Source: Pinus tabuliformis (taxonomy: Eukaryota > Streptophyta > Pinopsida > Pinales > Pinaceae). Taken from it: a stretch of DNA of 64,000 bases. Positions 43,346 to 55,128 of the stretch are shown here, one piece after another. A program made the translations under genes and the position numbers. The notes below the pieces were generated by a model. That model ran no database searches. It saw nothing but the letters and a program-made list of their open reading frames with translations, and had not been told where the DNA came from. The stretch spans positions 214,203,742 to 214,267,741 of the forward strand of contig CM062818.1 in the NCBI GenBank assembly GCA_031772625.1, in the 5' to 3' direction. Position 1 is the first letter of the stretch; every line of letters begins with the position of its first letter.

Positions 43346-43862
43346 CCCATGTAAACCAAAACCATCACTATTCATTACGAGTTTCCGCGCCAATTTTTAA
43401 TTGTTGCCAGTTAAAAGGTCGCAGACTCCCATTTTCACCCTTTTCGCTCATTTGCTCTGCGAAAGCTTCCTAGAAATTCATTCACAAACTTGAGCTTCTG
43501 CAACAAGTTATGACCGCCAATTGCCTCCCGAACACACTCTGGAAGCCCAATTCAGTTGTCCAGTGCGCAACTGAAGCCACAGAACCCTCTGCAACCACCA
43601 TTCAAAACTAGTTTGCATTTTGAACCACAAATTCCAGGTATTTCAACAAAGAACCAGAACGACCCTCTTAGTTTAAAACGTACAGTGAATTCAAGAAATA
43701 ATTAATTGAATTTAATTGATTTCCTTTTGAATTGAGAGTATTTCCCCCTAAAATACCAAAACCCCTATCCTGCAAACTGCCAATACCCTATCTCTAAACC
43801 AAACACATTCAGACTTCACTTCTAGAGATGTATAAGCCCAATTTCCACATTTTATCACAAAG

Positions 43863-45652
43863 ATGACTACCTAAACCTCCTTGGATGTCAGACTTGTATC
43901 AACCCCTCACCTGGACATTGACCATTTGGCCCCAACAGACATGGATTTCCAAATTAAAGACATTTCTGCTTCAGGCCACCTTCTGCAAATCCACTGTTGG
44001 AGTCAGGATAGGTTCCTAAACCATATAGATGACATTCACCTTTGGGAGTCCAATTTACCCAACTACACATTCCTAGAGGTTCACCCATTCCCTGATATTG
44101 CACACTTTTGTCATGCCTGCTATATCCCAAGCCAAAGGGCTATAGTTGCCCCAAACCAAGAATTGTTATTCACCATTACACCAGAGTCTATCAACCAGAT
44201 GCTGAAAATCCAGCCTAGTCCTAATCTGACCCCTTTGTCCATTGGAAACCTATTGGACTTGTACATCACACTAGACCCAGTCAGAATGAAGCGCATTTCA
44301 TCATTGAGGAATGCCATACTCCTACAGACACTCCACCCTATGCTGCCACCATTTTCTCAGAGACTGGCAGGCGCATAATAACCATGCTCTCATGCATCCT
44401 TGGATATACCATAAATGAGCATGTGGATGAGGTCATATTGGCCTTCTTGTCCATTTTTTCTCCAGACAAGCCTCCTGCTATCATGTTTGATTATGCTCAA
44501 TTCATTGCAGACAGAATGCATGAACAATTCACTAGATTTTCCACTGAAAGAGTTTTCAAATACTCTTTAGTGTTGTTTCATATGTTCTTGTATTACCAGA
44601 TAGATAAGTTCCCTTTGAGCATCCAGAAGCTGGATACGAAGGGAAAGGAGAGATCAATCATCTACTGGACACCCTTGGTCCACAAGTTTTCCACAACATT
44701 CACCTACAAAGACTTCATAGACTCCTTTGTATACCCTTTCATGGACATGCTGACTTCTAAGCCCAGAATCAACCCAGAGATCAAGAGAGTACTGCAATTG
44801 GCCAAGAACAACAAGGTGGGAGATTCGTACTTGTACCAAAACCACACTGAGATCAGAATTTATGGCTGTGAGCTAGCCCCCTATAAGTTGCCCAAATACC
44901 TCCCTATGAGGATATTTTCTCTTGAATACTTCCGACAAATCATTAGCTCTAATGAGGTCCACTTCCTAGCTTATAGGAAGAATACCCAGTTCAAAGTGAA
45001 AAAACAAATGGGCCCATTCATTTTCAACAATAGAGAGGTTGGATCAGAGGCCTACAGGTTACTTCAACAAATTAAATTCAGAAACAGTTTCATCTAGCAC
45101 TATGACCCTTAGGGGGTCATAGACAAGCTTAGACTCAGGGTCAAGTTGGGAGCATACATCCACCACCCAAGACCTGACATTGAACAGTTTTCTAACCAGG
45201 ATGAGTGGGTGGAGAACACCTTGATTGATATGGACAACATTGTTATGGATGTAGAGAACACACTCATTGACCTAGAAAAGCAATTTGACCAGAGCTCTTT
45301 CCTGCAGGTTCCGGATTTACAAGGGCCAATGAACATTCCTTCTATCATACAGACCCCAGCCAATGAAGAGAAGGATCCTAAGAGGAACAGGGATGAGGCA
45401 TCCAGCTCTGCCATGGAGACTTCAGATGAACTGTTTAAGCTGAATAAAAGGCCCAAGTTGAATCCTGTGTCTAAATAGGAGGAGAACATTGCATCAGTGG
45501 AAATAATTGAGACTAATGCAATAGGGCAGAGAAGTAAAGAAACAGCTGAAACGACTGCACCATGTGAAACAGAGCAGCCATCAACTTCCAATACACAGAT
45601 TATAGAGAGACATCAGAGTATGGAGGTTTCTTCCTTTGCCAGGCCAGCTGAA
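43863..45652 (+). pseudogene. LTR-located ORF, first part (unknown retroelement protein)
   Basis: An ATG at 43863 is followed by a TAA after three codons (a likely former Gln) and then about 160 open codons: SASGHLLQIHCWSQDRFLNH, LPNYTFLEVHPFPDIAHFC and LFTITPESINQML. A frameshift near 44330 leads to a 237-codon stretch with FADRMHEQF-like FIADRMHEQFTRF, YWTPLVHKFSTTFTY, LYQNHTEIRIYGCELAPYK and MGPFIFNNREVG. Two TAGs follow, then an acidic tail to the chromovirus insertion at 45653. Composition and long open stretches show real protein-coding ancestry. I see no enzyme motif. It is cytosolic or nuclear by composition. It is not gag, because a separate gag lies downstream. Confidence 0.65.
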
Positions 45653-46940
45653 TGTAATATTCCCAATTAGCTATGGCTAATTGGAATATTCGATTTTGTT
45701 CGATTTTTGCCTTCTATAGTTATTTGTAAATAAAAAGTGAGGAAGGGGGAACATAACTCACTTTAGAATAAAAAGTCACTTCCTAGGTAGCACAACGTTG
45801 TGACTTAAGGGGGAATCAAGGGGGCCAAAGGGGGACACAGAAATGGGGCCCGCGCAAACACATGGAGGGACTACGCAGGAGGGAATGAACACATGGCGAG
45901 AAGGGGATCACGCAAGAGAAGGTGAGCCTAGGGATTGTGAGAAGCAGAGGCTATAAAGTAGATAGGAACCCCCTCATTTGGTATCATTCTGGTTATGAGC
46001 ATTTGTGATAGTCATTTCGACTTAGAGCACGCTGGCTGTTTAGCTAGTCTGCAGCACTGTTTAGTGCATTGAGTGTCTCCGTTCGGAGATCTCACCCTTA
46101 GCCCCGGGGGACTTCGAGTGCCTGCTCGAGCAAGGTATTTCCATTGGCATTCCAGCAATAGTTTCATCAGCATTTCAGCAGCAGTTTCATCAGCGTCTTT
46201 GAGGAACTGTGCAGAACCCCAAGGGGGTGATTTTCGGGGGTCGGCCATTTCAGAAAAGCTTTCTGGGTTTTTCTGGGTTTTTTTAGTAGAGTCTGATTCC
46301 AGAGTTTCAACCTTTTCTGAGGAGGGGAGTAGCCCCAAATCCTCATTTGATTTCCAGCAACAGCAATAGCACGACAGTTTCCCAGCAGCTGGGATGCAGA
46401 TCAGTGTGAGGCCATTCCAGGAAAGCTTTCTAGGTTTTTCTGGGTTTCTTAAGTAGAGCTTGAATCTAGAGTTTCAGCTTTTTCTGAGGAGGGGAGCAGC
46501 CCAAATCATCATTTGTTTTCTAGCAGCAATAGCAACGCAGCAACAGCATCCACCCAGAGAGGCCATTCTTGTCATTCTGAGAGTATTTCTTCACTTGCCT
46601 TGTGCAAGTCAAGGTGCCATCTGTCTAATCATCTCTTGTACTCATTTATTGCTCAGTATAATAAAATGGCTTAGCATTTCTCGTTGCATTTCTTGTGTAT
46701 TTGTTTATGGTTTATTTGATATATATAGTATCGTTGTTACTTGTATCTTTATGAGCATTCTCGGCTATTATACCACTTGTGTGTTTCTATTATACTCAAG
46801 GACAGAGTCTGGAAAGGGCCAGGTAACCTCCGGATCTCGTCCTCTTTTTAAAGGCGACATATCTGGTAAATGCCCTCCTAGTCCATCTCTGGTTGGAGTT
46901 TGCTTGTGTTTGGGGTATATTCCTGATATGGGATATTACA
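45653..46940 (+). repeat. chromovirus 5' LTR (1,288 bp)
   Basis: It begins TGTAATATTCCCAATTAGC with an imperfect palindrome (TTAGCTATGGCTAA), has a TATA-like GCTATAAAGTAG at about 45950, and ends GATATTACA. Its U5 half contains short-range duplicated text (TTTCTGGGTTTTTCTGGGTT type, about 46258-46455). Confidence 0.92.
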
Positions 46941-46941
46941 G

Positions 46942-46953
46942 TGGTATCAGAGC
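46942..46953 (+). promoter_or_regulatory. chromovirus primer-binding site (tRNA-iMet)
   Basis: TGGTATCAGAGC is the exact initiator-Met tRNA complement, one base after the LTR end. Confidence 0.9.
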
Positions 46954-47029
46954 ATAGATCTGGCTCAGCCTGTGGAGCTAGCAATCTATGACATCGGGGG
47001 AAAAACCCTATATCTGTTACAGAGGTTAG

Positions 47030-48463
47030 AGATACAGAGACACTGGGCATAGGTTGGAGAACACTTACAGAGAGGGAGACTGTGTTCCAGTGGTGGACGC
47101 AAAACAAGAGGAGCCTGTGGTGGACATGGAGCAGGAGGATCTGATGGCAGATGATGACGAGAAGAGATTTGTAGATATGCTCCTCAAATCCGTGCAGGAT
47201 CTGTCGAGGCAGATTGAGGTGATGGGGCAGAGATTCACGGCAGTAGAGGCCAGACAGTGTGAGAGCCCACGGGTTTTTCAGGTTGGTGAGGGATCGGGTG
47301 CATCCCACCATTTGCCAGAGCAGCGTGATACTGCGCAACAAGTGGCCTCACATGCCCCTACACGCTCTACCATGCCCACTTTCTTAGGAGCCGACACGGG
47401 GGTCGTAGCCCAGCAGGAGGCAGAGCCCGGACATATGGGCGATTATTTTGCAGAGTACCAAGCCTATGGGCAGGAGTTCAGGGAAGCCCTCTCATTCAGA
47501 GATTTTGTTCAGCTCCAGCGGGATAGTAGACCCCGCGACCATCACAGAGGGTACCAACATTACCATGATGGTGACACCCACCGTGCAACGAGTAGATTCC
47601 ACTTGCCTGTGTTTGATGGCTCATCAAACAGTTCGGCAAAGTCTTGGGTGGAGAAGCTGGACATTTATTTCCAGCTTAACTAGATGTTGGATGCAGAGGC
47701 CATCAAGGTGGCAACGTTGCATTTGGATGGCGAGGCCCAGGATTGGTGGTTTCAAGGGATGGTTACATTGGGGCACTCCATAATGACGTCATATGCTGAG
47801 TTTACCAGGAGATTGATGGAGCGATTTGATTGGAGGGATCCAGAGCAGCATTTCGTTGAGCTGACGAGGCTCAAACAAACAAGGAGCCCTGAGACCTACA
47901 TTGCAGATTTCTTGAGGGTCTCTGTGATGGTGCCAGACCTATCCACGACACGGAGGATCTATATGTATATTGAGGGGTTAGCAAAGCCACTTCGGGGTCT
48001 AGTCCGATCCACTAGACCAGCTATGCTCCAGGACGCTATCAGCAGGACCCGGGACTTACAGGATGTCTCACCCAGGACCCGGACACCTTACCCCCAGAGG
48101 CAGACTTTCCAGTCTAAGGGGAAGGATGTGAGGATTCCTCCTCCAAAGGAGAATCCAGGACGAGTACAGTTTGATGATGATGCTAGGAGGGAGCTGAAGA
48201 AGAAGCGGTTGTGCTTCACTTGTCAGGAGCCATGGGCACCAAGACATAGATGTGCTGCTGGTAAAGCACATTTTATTGAGGTCTTCTCCGAGAGCAGTGG
48301 AGAAGAGGATGACGAGGAGGATGTGGAGGCAGGAGATAGCCATGCCATACTGGGACCTTTGCCACCTCCACCACCAACAATAGGTGGTGCATCTTTTGCA
48401 CCCATCGGAGGGGCCCTTGCAGCATTGCGGGGAGTTCCCAAGTATCTGACGCTACGCATATGA
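47030..48463 (+). pseudogene. chromovirus gag
   Basis: The frame is open from 47030. It contains an acidic start, a capsid domain (FHLPVFDGSS, SWVEKLDIYFQLN, AEAIKVATLHLDGEAQDWW, FTRRLMERFDWRDPEQHF) and a chromovirus-type zinc knuckle (CFTCQEPWAPRHRC at about 48211). One TAG (47681-47683) interrupts it and a TGA (48461-48463) ends it before the protease. No frameshift is present. The start codon is uncertain; several ATGs lie between 47120 and 47150. Confidence 0.88.
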
Positions 48464-49136
48464 GGGACAGTACGTGGCCAGCGCATATCAGTTTTGCTTG
48501 ATAGTGGGGCAACCCACAACTTCATCGATGCCCAGATGGTTGAGCGGAGAGGTATACAAACAGAGAGCTTCGATGGGTTTTCAGTCTTGGTCCCAGGAGA
48601 TCAGACCATGACATGTGCTCGTTATGTTCCAGAGCTTTCAGTGACAATGGGCACCTACACATTGACTGATCACTTTTTCGTGTTCGATATTCCAAACACC
48701 AACATGATACTGGGTGTTCAGTGGCTTATCACTCTAGGGAAGGCCACGACAGATTGGAAGACCCTGGAGATGGAGTGGGATGATGAGAAGACAGGGAGGC
48801 ATGAGAAGATACAGGGGCAGCACACATATCCGCCTCAGACTGTCTCGGCTTATCGAATGGAGGTAGTCTTCCGAAAAGGAGACATAGAGTAGGCAGTGGA
48901 GCTACGTGCATCAGAGGCAGGAACTACGGGGCAAACGATATACGTAGAGATACAATCTATCCTTGATCGATATGCCATAGTGTTTGGGGAGATTCCACTG
49001 GGACAACCACTAGATCGGGGGTTTGAGCACACCATCGAGCTTGAGCAGGGCATACAGGCCGTGATTATCACCCCCTATAGGCGCCCCAAGGCCTATTGGG
49101 ATGAGATTGAGCGGGCTATCCAGGAGTTGCTTACAT
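48464..49136 (+). pseudogene. chromovirus protease and start of the reverse-transcriptase region
   Basis: The protease active site LLDSGATHNFID at about 48497 is intact. The domain continues through YTLTDHFFVFDIPNTNMILG. A TAG at 48890-48892 is followed by the segment that normally precedes the reverse transcriptase (EIPLGQPLDRGFEHTIEL, ITPYRRPKAYWDEIERAIQ). The catalytic reverse transcriptase then is absent: ELL at about 49130 passes directly to TLPNFTQPFVLE. Confidence 0.88.
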
Positions 49137-49520
49137 TGCCAAATTTCACGCAGCCATTTGTTTTGGAGTGTGATGCATCGGGAGAGGGGATCGGCGCAGT
49201 ATTGATGCAGGGAGGTCACCTTATAACATTTGAGAGCCGGAAGCTCCTTCCACACGAGAGGTTTTATTCCATATACGACAAGGAGATGCTGGCCATCATG
49301 CATGCATTGGCTAAGTACCGACAGTATTTGATAGGCAACAGGTTCAGGGTGAGGACTGATCACAATAGCCTCAAGTTCTTTTTAGAGCAGAAGCAGCTAT
49401 AGGAGAGGCAACAGAAGTAGATCAGTAAGATCCAAGCATATGACTTTGACATTGAGTATGTCAAAGGTAAGAACAACGTGGTAGCAGATTCCCTTTCACG
49501 TAGACCAGCCACGTTGTCTC
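49137..49520 (+). pseudogene. chromovirus RNase H
   Basis: FVLECDASGEGIGAVLMQGG, then FESRKLLPHERFYSIYDKEM and RFRVRTDHNSLKFFLEQ are the standard gypsy RNase H landmarks with the catalytic Asp and Glu visible. Two TAGs (49400-49402 and 49418-49420) follow, then YVKGKNNVVADSLSRRPA. Confidence 0.88.
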
Positions 49521-50840
49521 TTATGAGCTTGGATACAGATTGGAGGGCTCGACTCTTAGTAGAGTACTCCAAGGACAAATTTGCATGTGAGGTTCTAGAT
49601 GGGCAGGTGGCAGATGACAGGTACAGGGTGGTCGATGAGATCATCTACTACAGGGACCGGATCTTCTTGACTGAGGGGTCTCAGCTCAAGAAGAAGATAC
49701 TCCAGGCATCACATGATTCCCCATTGGCAGGACATCAGGGTTTTACCAAAACCTACAGGGCCATTAGGGAGAGGTTCTCATGGAAGGGCCTCAAGGAGGA
49801 CGTACTCCAACACATCTGGGAGTGTGATGTTTGCCAGAGGAACAAGGGAGAGATGAGCCATCCCGCAGGATTATTGCAGCTTTTTCCCATTCCAGAGGGG
49901 AAATGGGAGAGTATTTCGATGGATTTCATCACAGGGTTGCCCATGGTACAAGGCAAGGATTGTATCTTTGTCGTCGTTGATCGACTGACAAAGTACGCAC
50001 ATTTCTTTGCCATATCCGCACACTATACAGCAGCACAGGTGGCCGAGCTGTTCTTCAGGGAGATCTTCAGGCTACATGGTCTTCCTAAGACCATCGTCAG
50101 TGACAGGGACAGCTGTTTCATGGGCGGGTTTTGGCAGGAGCTTTTCCGATTGGTGGGGACGGAGTTGACACCAAGTACCAGCTATCACCCACAGACGGAC
50201 GGACAGACGGAGATAGTTAACAAGTGGCTGGAGAGTAACTATGTCAGTGGGCAGCAATGAGCATGGCTGAAGTTGCTGCATCTGGGGAAGTACTGCTACA
50301 ATACTTCGCATCACATGTCCATTGGTATGTCACCATTCTATGCCTTATATGGGTATCATCCTTTATCTTTTGTCGACGTGATGTTTGGTGATAGCAGGGC
50401 TCCTAGAGCCAAGATTTGGATCCAAGAGAGTTAGGATATCCTCCGAGCTCTCAAGGATAACATGGCTACAGCGCAGAACCAGCAGAAGCTGTATGCCGAC
50501 AGGGGTCGGGTGGAGAGGCAGTTCGAGGTAGGGGACATGGTCTACCTATGATTACAGCCATACCGACAGTCATCGTTGAAGTAGAAGGGGGCTGAGAAGC
50601 TCAAGCCCCGCTTTTATGGGCCATACAGGGTGATACGCAAGATTGGACAGGTTGCATACGAGTTGGAGCTGCCCCAAGGCAGCAAGATTCATAACATTTT
50701 TCATGTATCATGCCTGAAGAAGGCATTGGGGTAGTAGGTGACCGTGACGAATGAGCTACCACCCATGGATGATGAGGGGCATTTGGTATTGCAGCCGGAG
50801 GCTATCATTGACTCTAGGGAGAGACATTTACAGAGCAGGA
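49521..50840 (+). pseudogene. chromovirus integrase
   Basis: The zinc-binding HHCC is complete (SHDSPLAGHQGF, then WECDVCQRNKGE). The DDE core is present: SMDFITGLP (Asp), IVSDRDSCFMGGFW (Asp) and DGQTEIVNKWLES (Glu). The C-terminal GPY/F-type module follows ([31 protein letters not shown]). Stops at 50258, 50432, 50549, 50582, 50732 and 50735 break the frame, all TAG or TGA. The enzyme would insert element cDNA into the genome. Confidence 0.88.
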
Positions 50841-50968
50841 CGGTCCGGGAATTCTTGGTGAGATGGAAGAATTTGCAGGATGAGGATGCCACTTGGAAGA
50901 GTGAGGAGATCTTATAACAACCATCACTTCAGTTGCTTGAGGACAAGCATCATTTTGTCAGGGGAGAC
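50841..50968 (+). pseudogene. chromovirus chromodomain and polypurine tract
   Basis: VREFLVRWKNLQDEDATWKS is a C-terminal chromodomain fused behind the integrase, the module that steers chromoviruses to particular chromatin. TAA at 50915-50917 truncates it slightly. The C-terminal tail (LQLLEDKHHF) is followed by the purine-rich CAGGGGAGAC, the plus-strand primer, abutting the 3' LTR at 50969. Confidence 0.85.
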
Positions 50969-52246
50969 TGTAATATTCCTAATTAGCTATGGCTAATTGG
51001 AATATTCGATTTTGTTCGATTTTTGCCTTCTATAGTTATTTGTAAATAAAAAGTGAGGAAGGGGGAACATAACTGACTTTAGAATAAAAAGCCACTTCCT
51101 AGGTAGCACAACGTTGTGACTTAAGGGGGAACCAAGGGGGCAAAAGGGGGACGCAGAAATGGGGCCCATGCAGACACATGGAGGGACTATGCAGGAGGGA
51201 AGGAATGCATGGCGAGAAGGGGATCACGCAGGAGAAGGTGAGCCTAGGGATTGTGAGAGGCAGAGGCTATAAAGTAGAGAGGAACCCCCTAATTTGGCAT
51301 CATTCTGGTTATGAGCATTTGTGATAGTCATTTCGACTTAGAGCACGCTGGCTGTTTAGCTAGTCTGCAGCACTGTTTAGTGCATTGAGTGTCTCCGTTC
51401 GGAGATCTCACCCTTAGCCCTGGGAGACTTCGAGTGCCTGCTCGGGCAAGGTATTTCCATTGGCATTCCAGCAGTAATTTCATCGCCAGTTTCATCAGCG
51501 TCTTTGAGGAACTGTGCAGAACCCCAAGGGGGTGATTTCCGGGGGTCGGCCATTTCAGAAAATATTTCTGGGTTTTTCTGGGTTTTTTTAATAGAGTCTG
51601 ATTCCAGAGTTTTAGCCTTTTCTTAGGAGGGGAGCAGCCCCAAGTCCTCATTCGATTTCCAGTAGCAATGGTAGCGCGACAGTTTCCCAGCAGCTGGGAC
51701 GCAGATCAGTGTGAGGCCATTCCAAGAAAGATTTCTGGGTTTCTCTGGGTTTCTTAAGTAGAGCCTGAATCCAAAGTTTTAGCTTTTTCTGACGAGGGGA
51801 GCAACCCCAAATCATCATTTGTTTTCTAGTAGCAACAGCGGCGCAGCAACAGCATCCACGCAGAGAGGCCATTCTTGTCATTCTGAGAGTATTGCTTCAC
51901 TTGCCTTGTGCAAGTCGAGGTGCCATCTATCTAATCACCTCTTGTACTCATTTATTGCTCAGTATAATAAAATGGCTTAGCATTTCTCACTGCATTTCTT
52001 GTGTATCTGTTTATGGTTTATTTGATATATATAGTATCATTGTTATTTGTATCTCTGTGAGCATTCTTGGCTATTATACCACTTGTGTGTTTCTATTATA
52101 CTCTTAGACAGAGTCTGGAAAGGGCCAGGTTGCCTCCGGATCTCGTCCTCTTTTTAGAGGCGACATATCTGGTAAATGCCCTCCTAGTCCATCTCTGGTT
52201 GGAGTTTGCTTGTGTTTGGGGTATATTCCTAATATGGGATATTACA
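50969..52246 (+). repeat. chromovirus 3' LTR (1,278 bp)
   Basis: It is homologous to 45653-46940 over its full length with scattered substitutions and small indels (for example around 51470-51490). It is preceded by the polypurine tract CAGGGGAGAC at 50959-50968. Confidence 0.92.
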
Positions 52247-53983
52247 CTAACAAGGAAAAGGATATCAAAGACAGATTTAAAGAGATAAAGATGAGAAATG
52301 AAAAATTGAAAGAAGACACATATGCCAAATACCTCAAGCTTACACCACCAAACCAGACCAGACTGATGTCAGCCTTTGACATCAAAGAAGGAAAAATGCA
52401 CGTGTCATTTTTGCAGCCCACTATACAACAACCAAAGACCTCAGTAGATTACAAGAAGACTAATTTTGAGGTCTTGGCCAGGGATGTTCATCCCATTGAT
52501 CAGATAGAGTTTCACAAGCAGGCTGGAGAAATGATTTACTCCACCCTCACAACTAAGGCCATGGCTACTTACAAGCTACAGGATTCATTGGACAATGTGA
52601 CAACTCAATACAAATTGGAGAGGGCCTCTTCATAGGCTAAAGACACTAGGATAAAGTCCTTGGAGGACTTTGTTATTGAACTGGGCCATGACCCAAGTGA
52701 TGTTAAGGTCACAGAGAAACTAATAAAAAAGAAGAATGAGGACATAACAACCTTCAAGAAACAGCTCAAGTTGCCTCATTTACAACACCCATAGACAAAG
52801 GAAGTCCTAGAAAGCCATACCAATCATGAGGAAATGATGGACTTAGTGCTGCAACTGAATGACCAGTTAAAGGAGATGGAGAAAGAGTTGGATAGCTTGA
52901 TTCAACTCAAACAAGCTAGTATTGATAATGCTCCTGCAACTATCATTCCAATAGTGACCACAACTGTACCTTCTACTTTGGCAGCATCATTAGCTCCCAC
53001 TGCTCCAATGGCCACTGCACTACCGACATCTGCACTGACTACATCAGCAACAGGATCAACAACAATAGCCTCCACAAGTGATGAAGCAAACAGGCTGGTC
53101 AAAGCAATGGAAGAAATTTCCATTCAGACCACTGAGATGAACAGACTGAAGGAGAAAGTCACCAACCTGGAGACAGATTGCAGACTTGCCCAGATCATGC
53201 ATAAAGAAGAACAACAAAAGGCTACAAGGATGAATGAAAGAATAAAAAGCCTGGAGAAAGAATTGACACTCAATGAACCTATAGGTAAGGCTAAGGAGCA
53301 ACTGTGGGCCAATATCATTGACTTTGTCAATGATATTTGGCCATCCATCCAGGTTATTTTTGAACAAATGGATTTAATAAAGCAGGCTACAGAAGCCATT
53401 GAAAAGGTTAAATAAAAAACTTGGAGATATGCTAGAGGAAGCAACAAGAATTATCCACTTCCTCAACTCCAAGAATAAGTATGAGCTGCAAGAACTTGAG
53501 ATACCTGGCAAGACAAGTACAATTTTGGAAGTCAGAAAAGTCCTCACTAAGAGGAATTTGATGTTGAGCTTAGAAGATAAGTGTCAAAGCATGCAACTAG
53601 TCGTTGACAGGTTCATGGCTAAGTTTGAACTTTTGAAGGAAAAGGGATTACCTAATCCCTTAGTAATAAATGATAAGTTAATGACACATGAGGATTACAA
53701 TAAGAAGATCAGGGAAGTGGCCAGAGAATAGGTAATCACTTCATCCATGAAGGGCTTACCAACAGGCAAAGTGTTGTATCAAACTTTTGAAAACTTGTTT
53801 TACCTACAGCATGAGGTAAAACACCTGTTTATTAATAAGTCTACTTTTGCCAAATATACAGAGGCAGATAAAATATACAGAAAGATGCTGGATATCCAAT
53901 TACCAGATGAGAAAAGATGGGAAAAACTGAATAACAGGGACATCAAGCAGCAGTTCAATAGCTATCTCTATCTTCTTGCATGA
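52247..53983 (+). pseudogene. LTR-located ORF, second part (coiled-coil region)
   Basis: Beyond the chromovirus the frame resumes (KEKDIKDRFKEIKMRNEKL). It runs through Lys/Glu-rich helices, a Thr/Ala/Ser-rich linker (about 52945-53075), another heptad-rich stretch (MNRLKEKVTNLETDC, MNERIKSLEKELTL), a frameshift near 53405 and a C-terminal part (SKNKYELQELEIPGKTS, FENLFYLQHEVKHLFINK) to TGA at 53981-53983. Most breaks are TAG or TAA at former Gln codons. Together with 43863-45652 this is an ORF of roughly 1,150 codons of unknown function, interrupted by the chromovirus. Confidence 0.6.
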
Positions 53984-54829
53984 AGATATTTTTTTTCCTA
54001 GATTAGTTCTCAATGTAATTTGAGATATTTTGTAACTCCTTTTTGTATAAATAATTCATAATTCGAAGTATTAGGGTGGATTATTTTACATTTGTAGAGT
54101 CATTTTGATCTTAAAACCTAAGGGTGATTGTACCATTTTCAAGTCAACAACTAGAGCAAGTAATAAAAGCATTTCGCTACAGGATTCATGAGATGAGATA
54201 TTTGCAGTGAAGTATCTTCTTTGTTTGATTTTGGTACTTTCTTCTGTGTTTCATAATCTTAAATGTGTTCTAAATTTGAATGAATTAACTGGAGATATCA
54301 CTCAGAATTTGTTTAAGTACACTCTGTTTTGCACAGTTAATCATTTACATGTTTTTCCTCTGATACCCAGATTTGAGAACCCTTAATTGCTCTCCCATCC
54401 CAGTTGATCTCATTCATTCCTTCCAGAGTCTGGACTAGGGAACCCTTAATTGCTCCCTGGATTCGATTTGAAACCATTTCACCATTTAGCCTTTGAGATC
54501 TGCAGTAACTCATCTATCTTGCCCTATAGACATTGTTTTTTAGAACTGAATCCAATCTTGTTTGTTTGACATTCGACCCCATAACCCAATGGTAAAAGCA
54601 AACCTCTGTTCATCTAAGTAAAGTGATCCCACCACCCAAATTCAAAACAAAACCCAAGTGTAAACAATAACTAGCCTAAAATCATCTTAACTAAAACAAA
54701 GTTAAATTATAAAGAGAGAGCCCTCTCTGAGCATTAGGAAGGCTAGGTCCTGATCTCCAAAAGTGGTTTGTGGTTACCTTTGACTTTTCTTCCTTCTTTA
54801 ACTTCGAAAGAAATATTAGAGTGATAACA
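53984..54829 (+). promoter_or_regulatory. 3' part of the Tat LTR with promoter-like signals
   Basis: TATAAATAA lies at 54046-54054 and AATAAAAGC at about 54161, a plausible TATA box and poly(A) signal for the R region. A phrase (AGAACCCTTAATTGCTC / GGAACCCTTAATTGCTC) is repeated at about 54378 and about 54440. There is no gene. The LTR ends GTGATAACA at 54829. Confidence 0.4.
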
Positions 54830-54833
54830 TAAT

Positions 54834-54852
54834 TGGCGACCATACTGGGGAC
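54834..54852 (+). promoter_or_regulatory. Tat-like element primer-binding site
   Basis: TGGCGACCATACTGGGGAC lies 4 bases after the LTR end. TGGCGAC...TGGGGA is the usual style for Tat/Ogre-type elements. The matching tRNA was not checked. Confidence 0.65.
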
Positions 54853-55128
54853 TTCGATCCTCAATCTCATAAAACTTTAAGGAAACCTTAAATTTCATCT
54901 TAAGCCCCTTAAGGTCATTTTCTAAAGTTAATCTTGAAAATTTTCATAAAAATAGTTTAAAAAGTTAAAATTCTAGCTCCTAAGAAGACTCACTATACCA
55001 GGGCCAATCCAGATCCAAACCCTGCTACTATAGTTGATGACCCAGACAAGATTTTAAGAAAATAAAAAAACCAAGAAACTCAGGCAAGTAGTAGCCAGTT
55101 AGTCAAAGAAAATTCACTCCCTGAAGAG

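Larger units (their letters stand above)
45653..52246 (+). mobile_element. Ty3/gypsy chromovirus with both LTRs (6,594 bp)
   Basis: The LTRs at 45653-46940 and 50969-52246 both start TGTAATATTCC and end GGGATATTACA, with modest divergence. The internal order is PBS, gag, protease, RNase H, integrase, chromodomain, PPT. The reverse transcriptase is deleted. All coding remnants lie in a single frame. The flanking 5-mers CTGAA and CTAAC match only partly, so the target duplication has decayed or a boundary is off by a base. It is inserted within the long ORF of the Tat-like LTR. Confidence 0.93.
41957..54829 (+). repeat. apparent 5' LTR of the Tat-like element (6.27 kb net)
   Basis: The termini are TGTTA...TAACA, complementary as usual for LTR ends. 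The right end is fixed by the primer-binding site 4 bases on. Without the chromovirus (45653-52246 plus a 5-bp duplication) it would be about 6.27 kb. The first 1.9 kb is non-coding with a C-rich stretch (42660-43060) and a GC-rich block (43085-43340). The middle encodes a long decayed ORF, and the last 0.85 kb has promoter-like and poly(A)-like signals. The 3' LTR is outside the window, so the left boundary is inferred only from the copia junction and the TGTTA motif. Confidence 0.5.
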
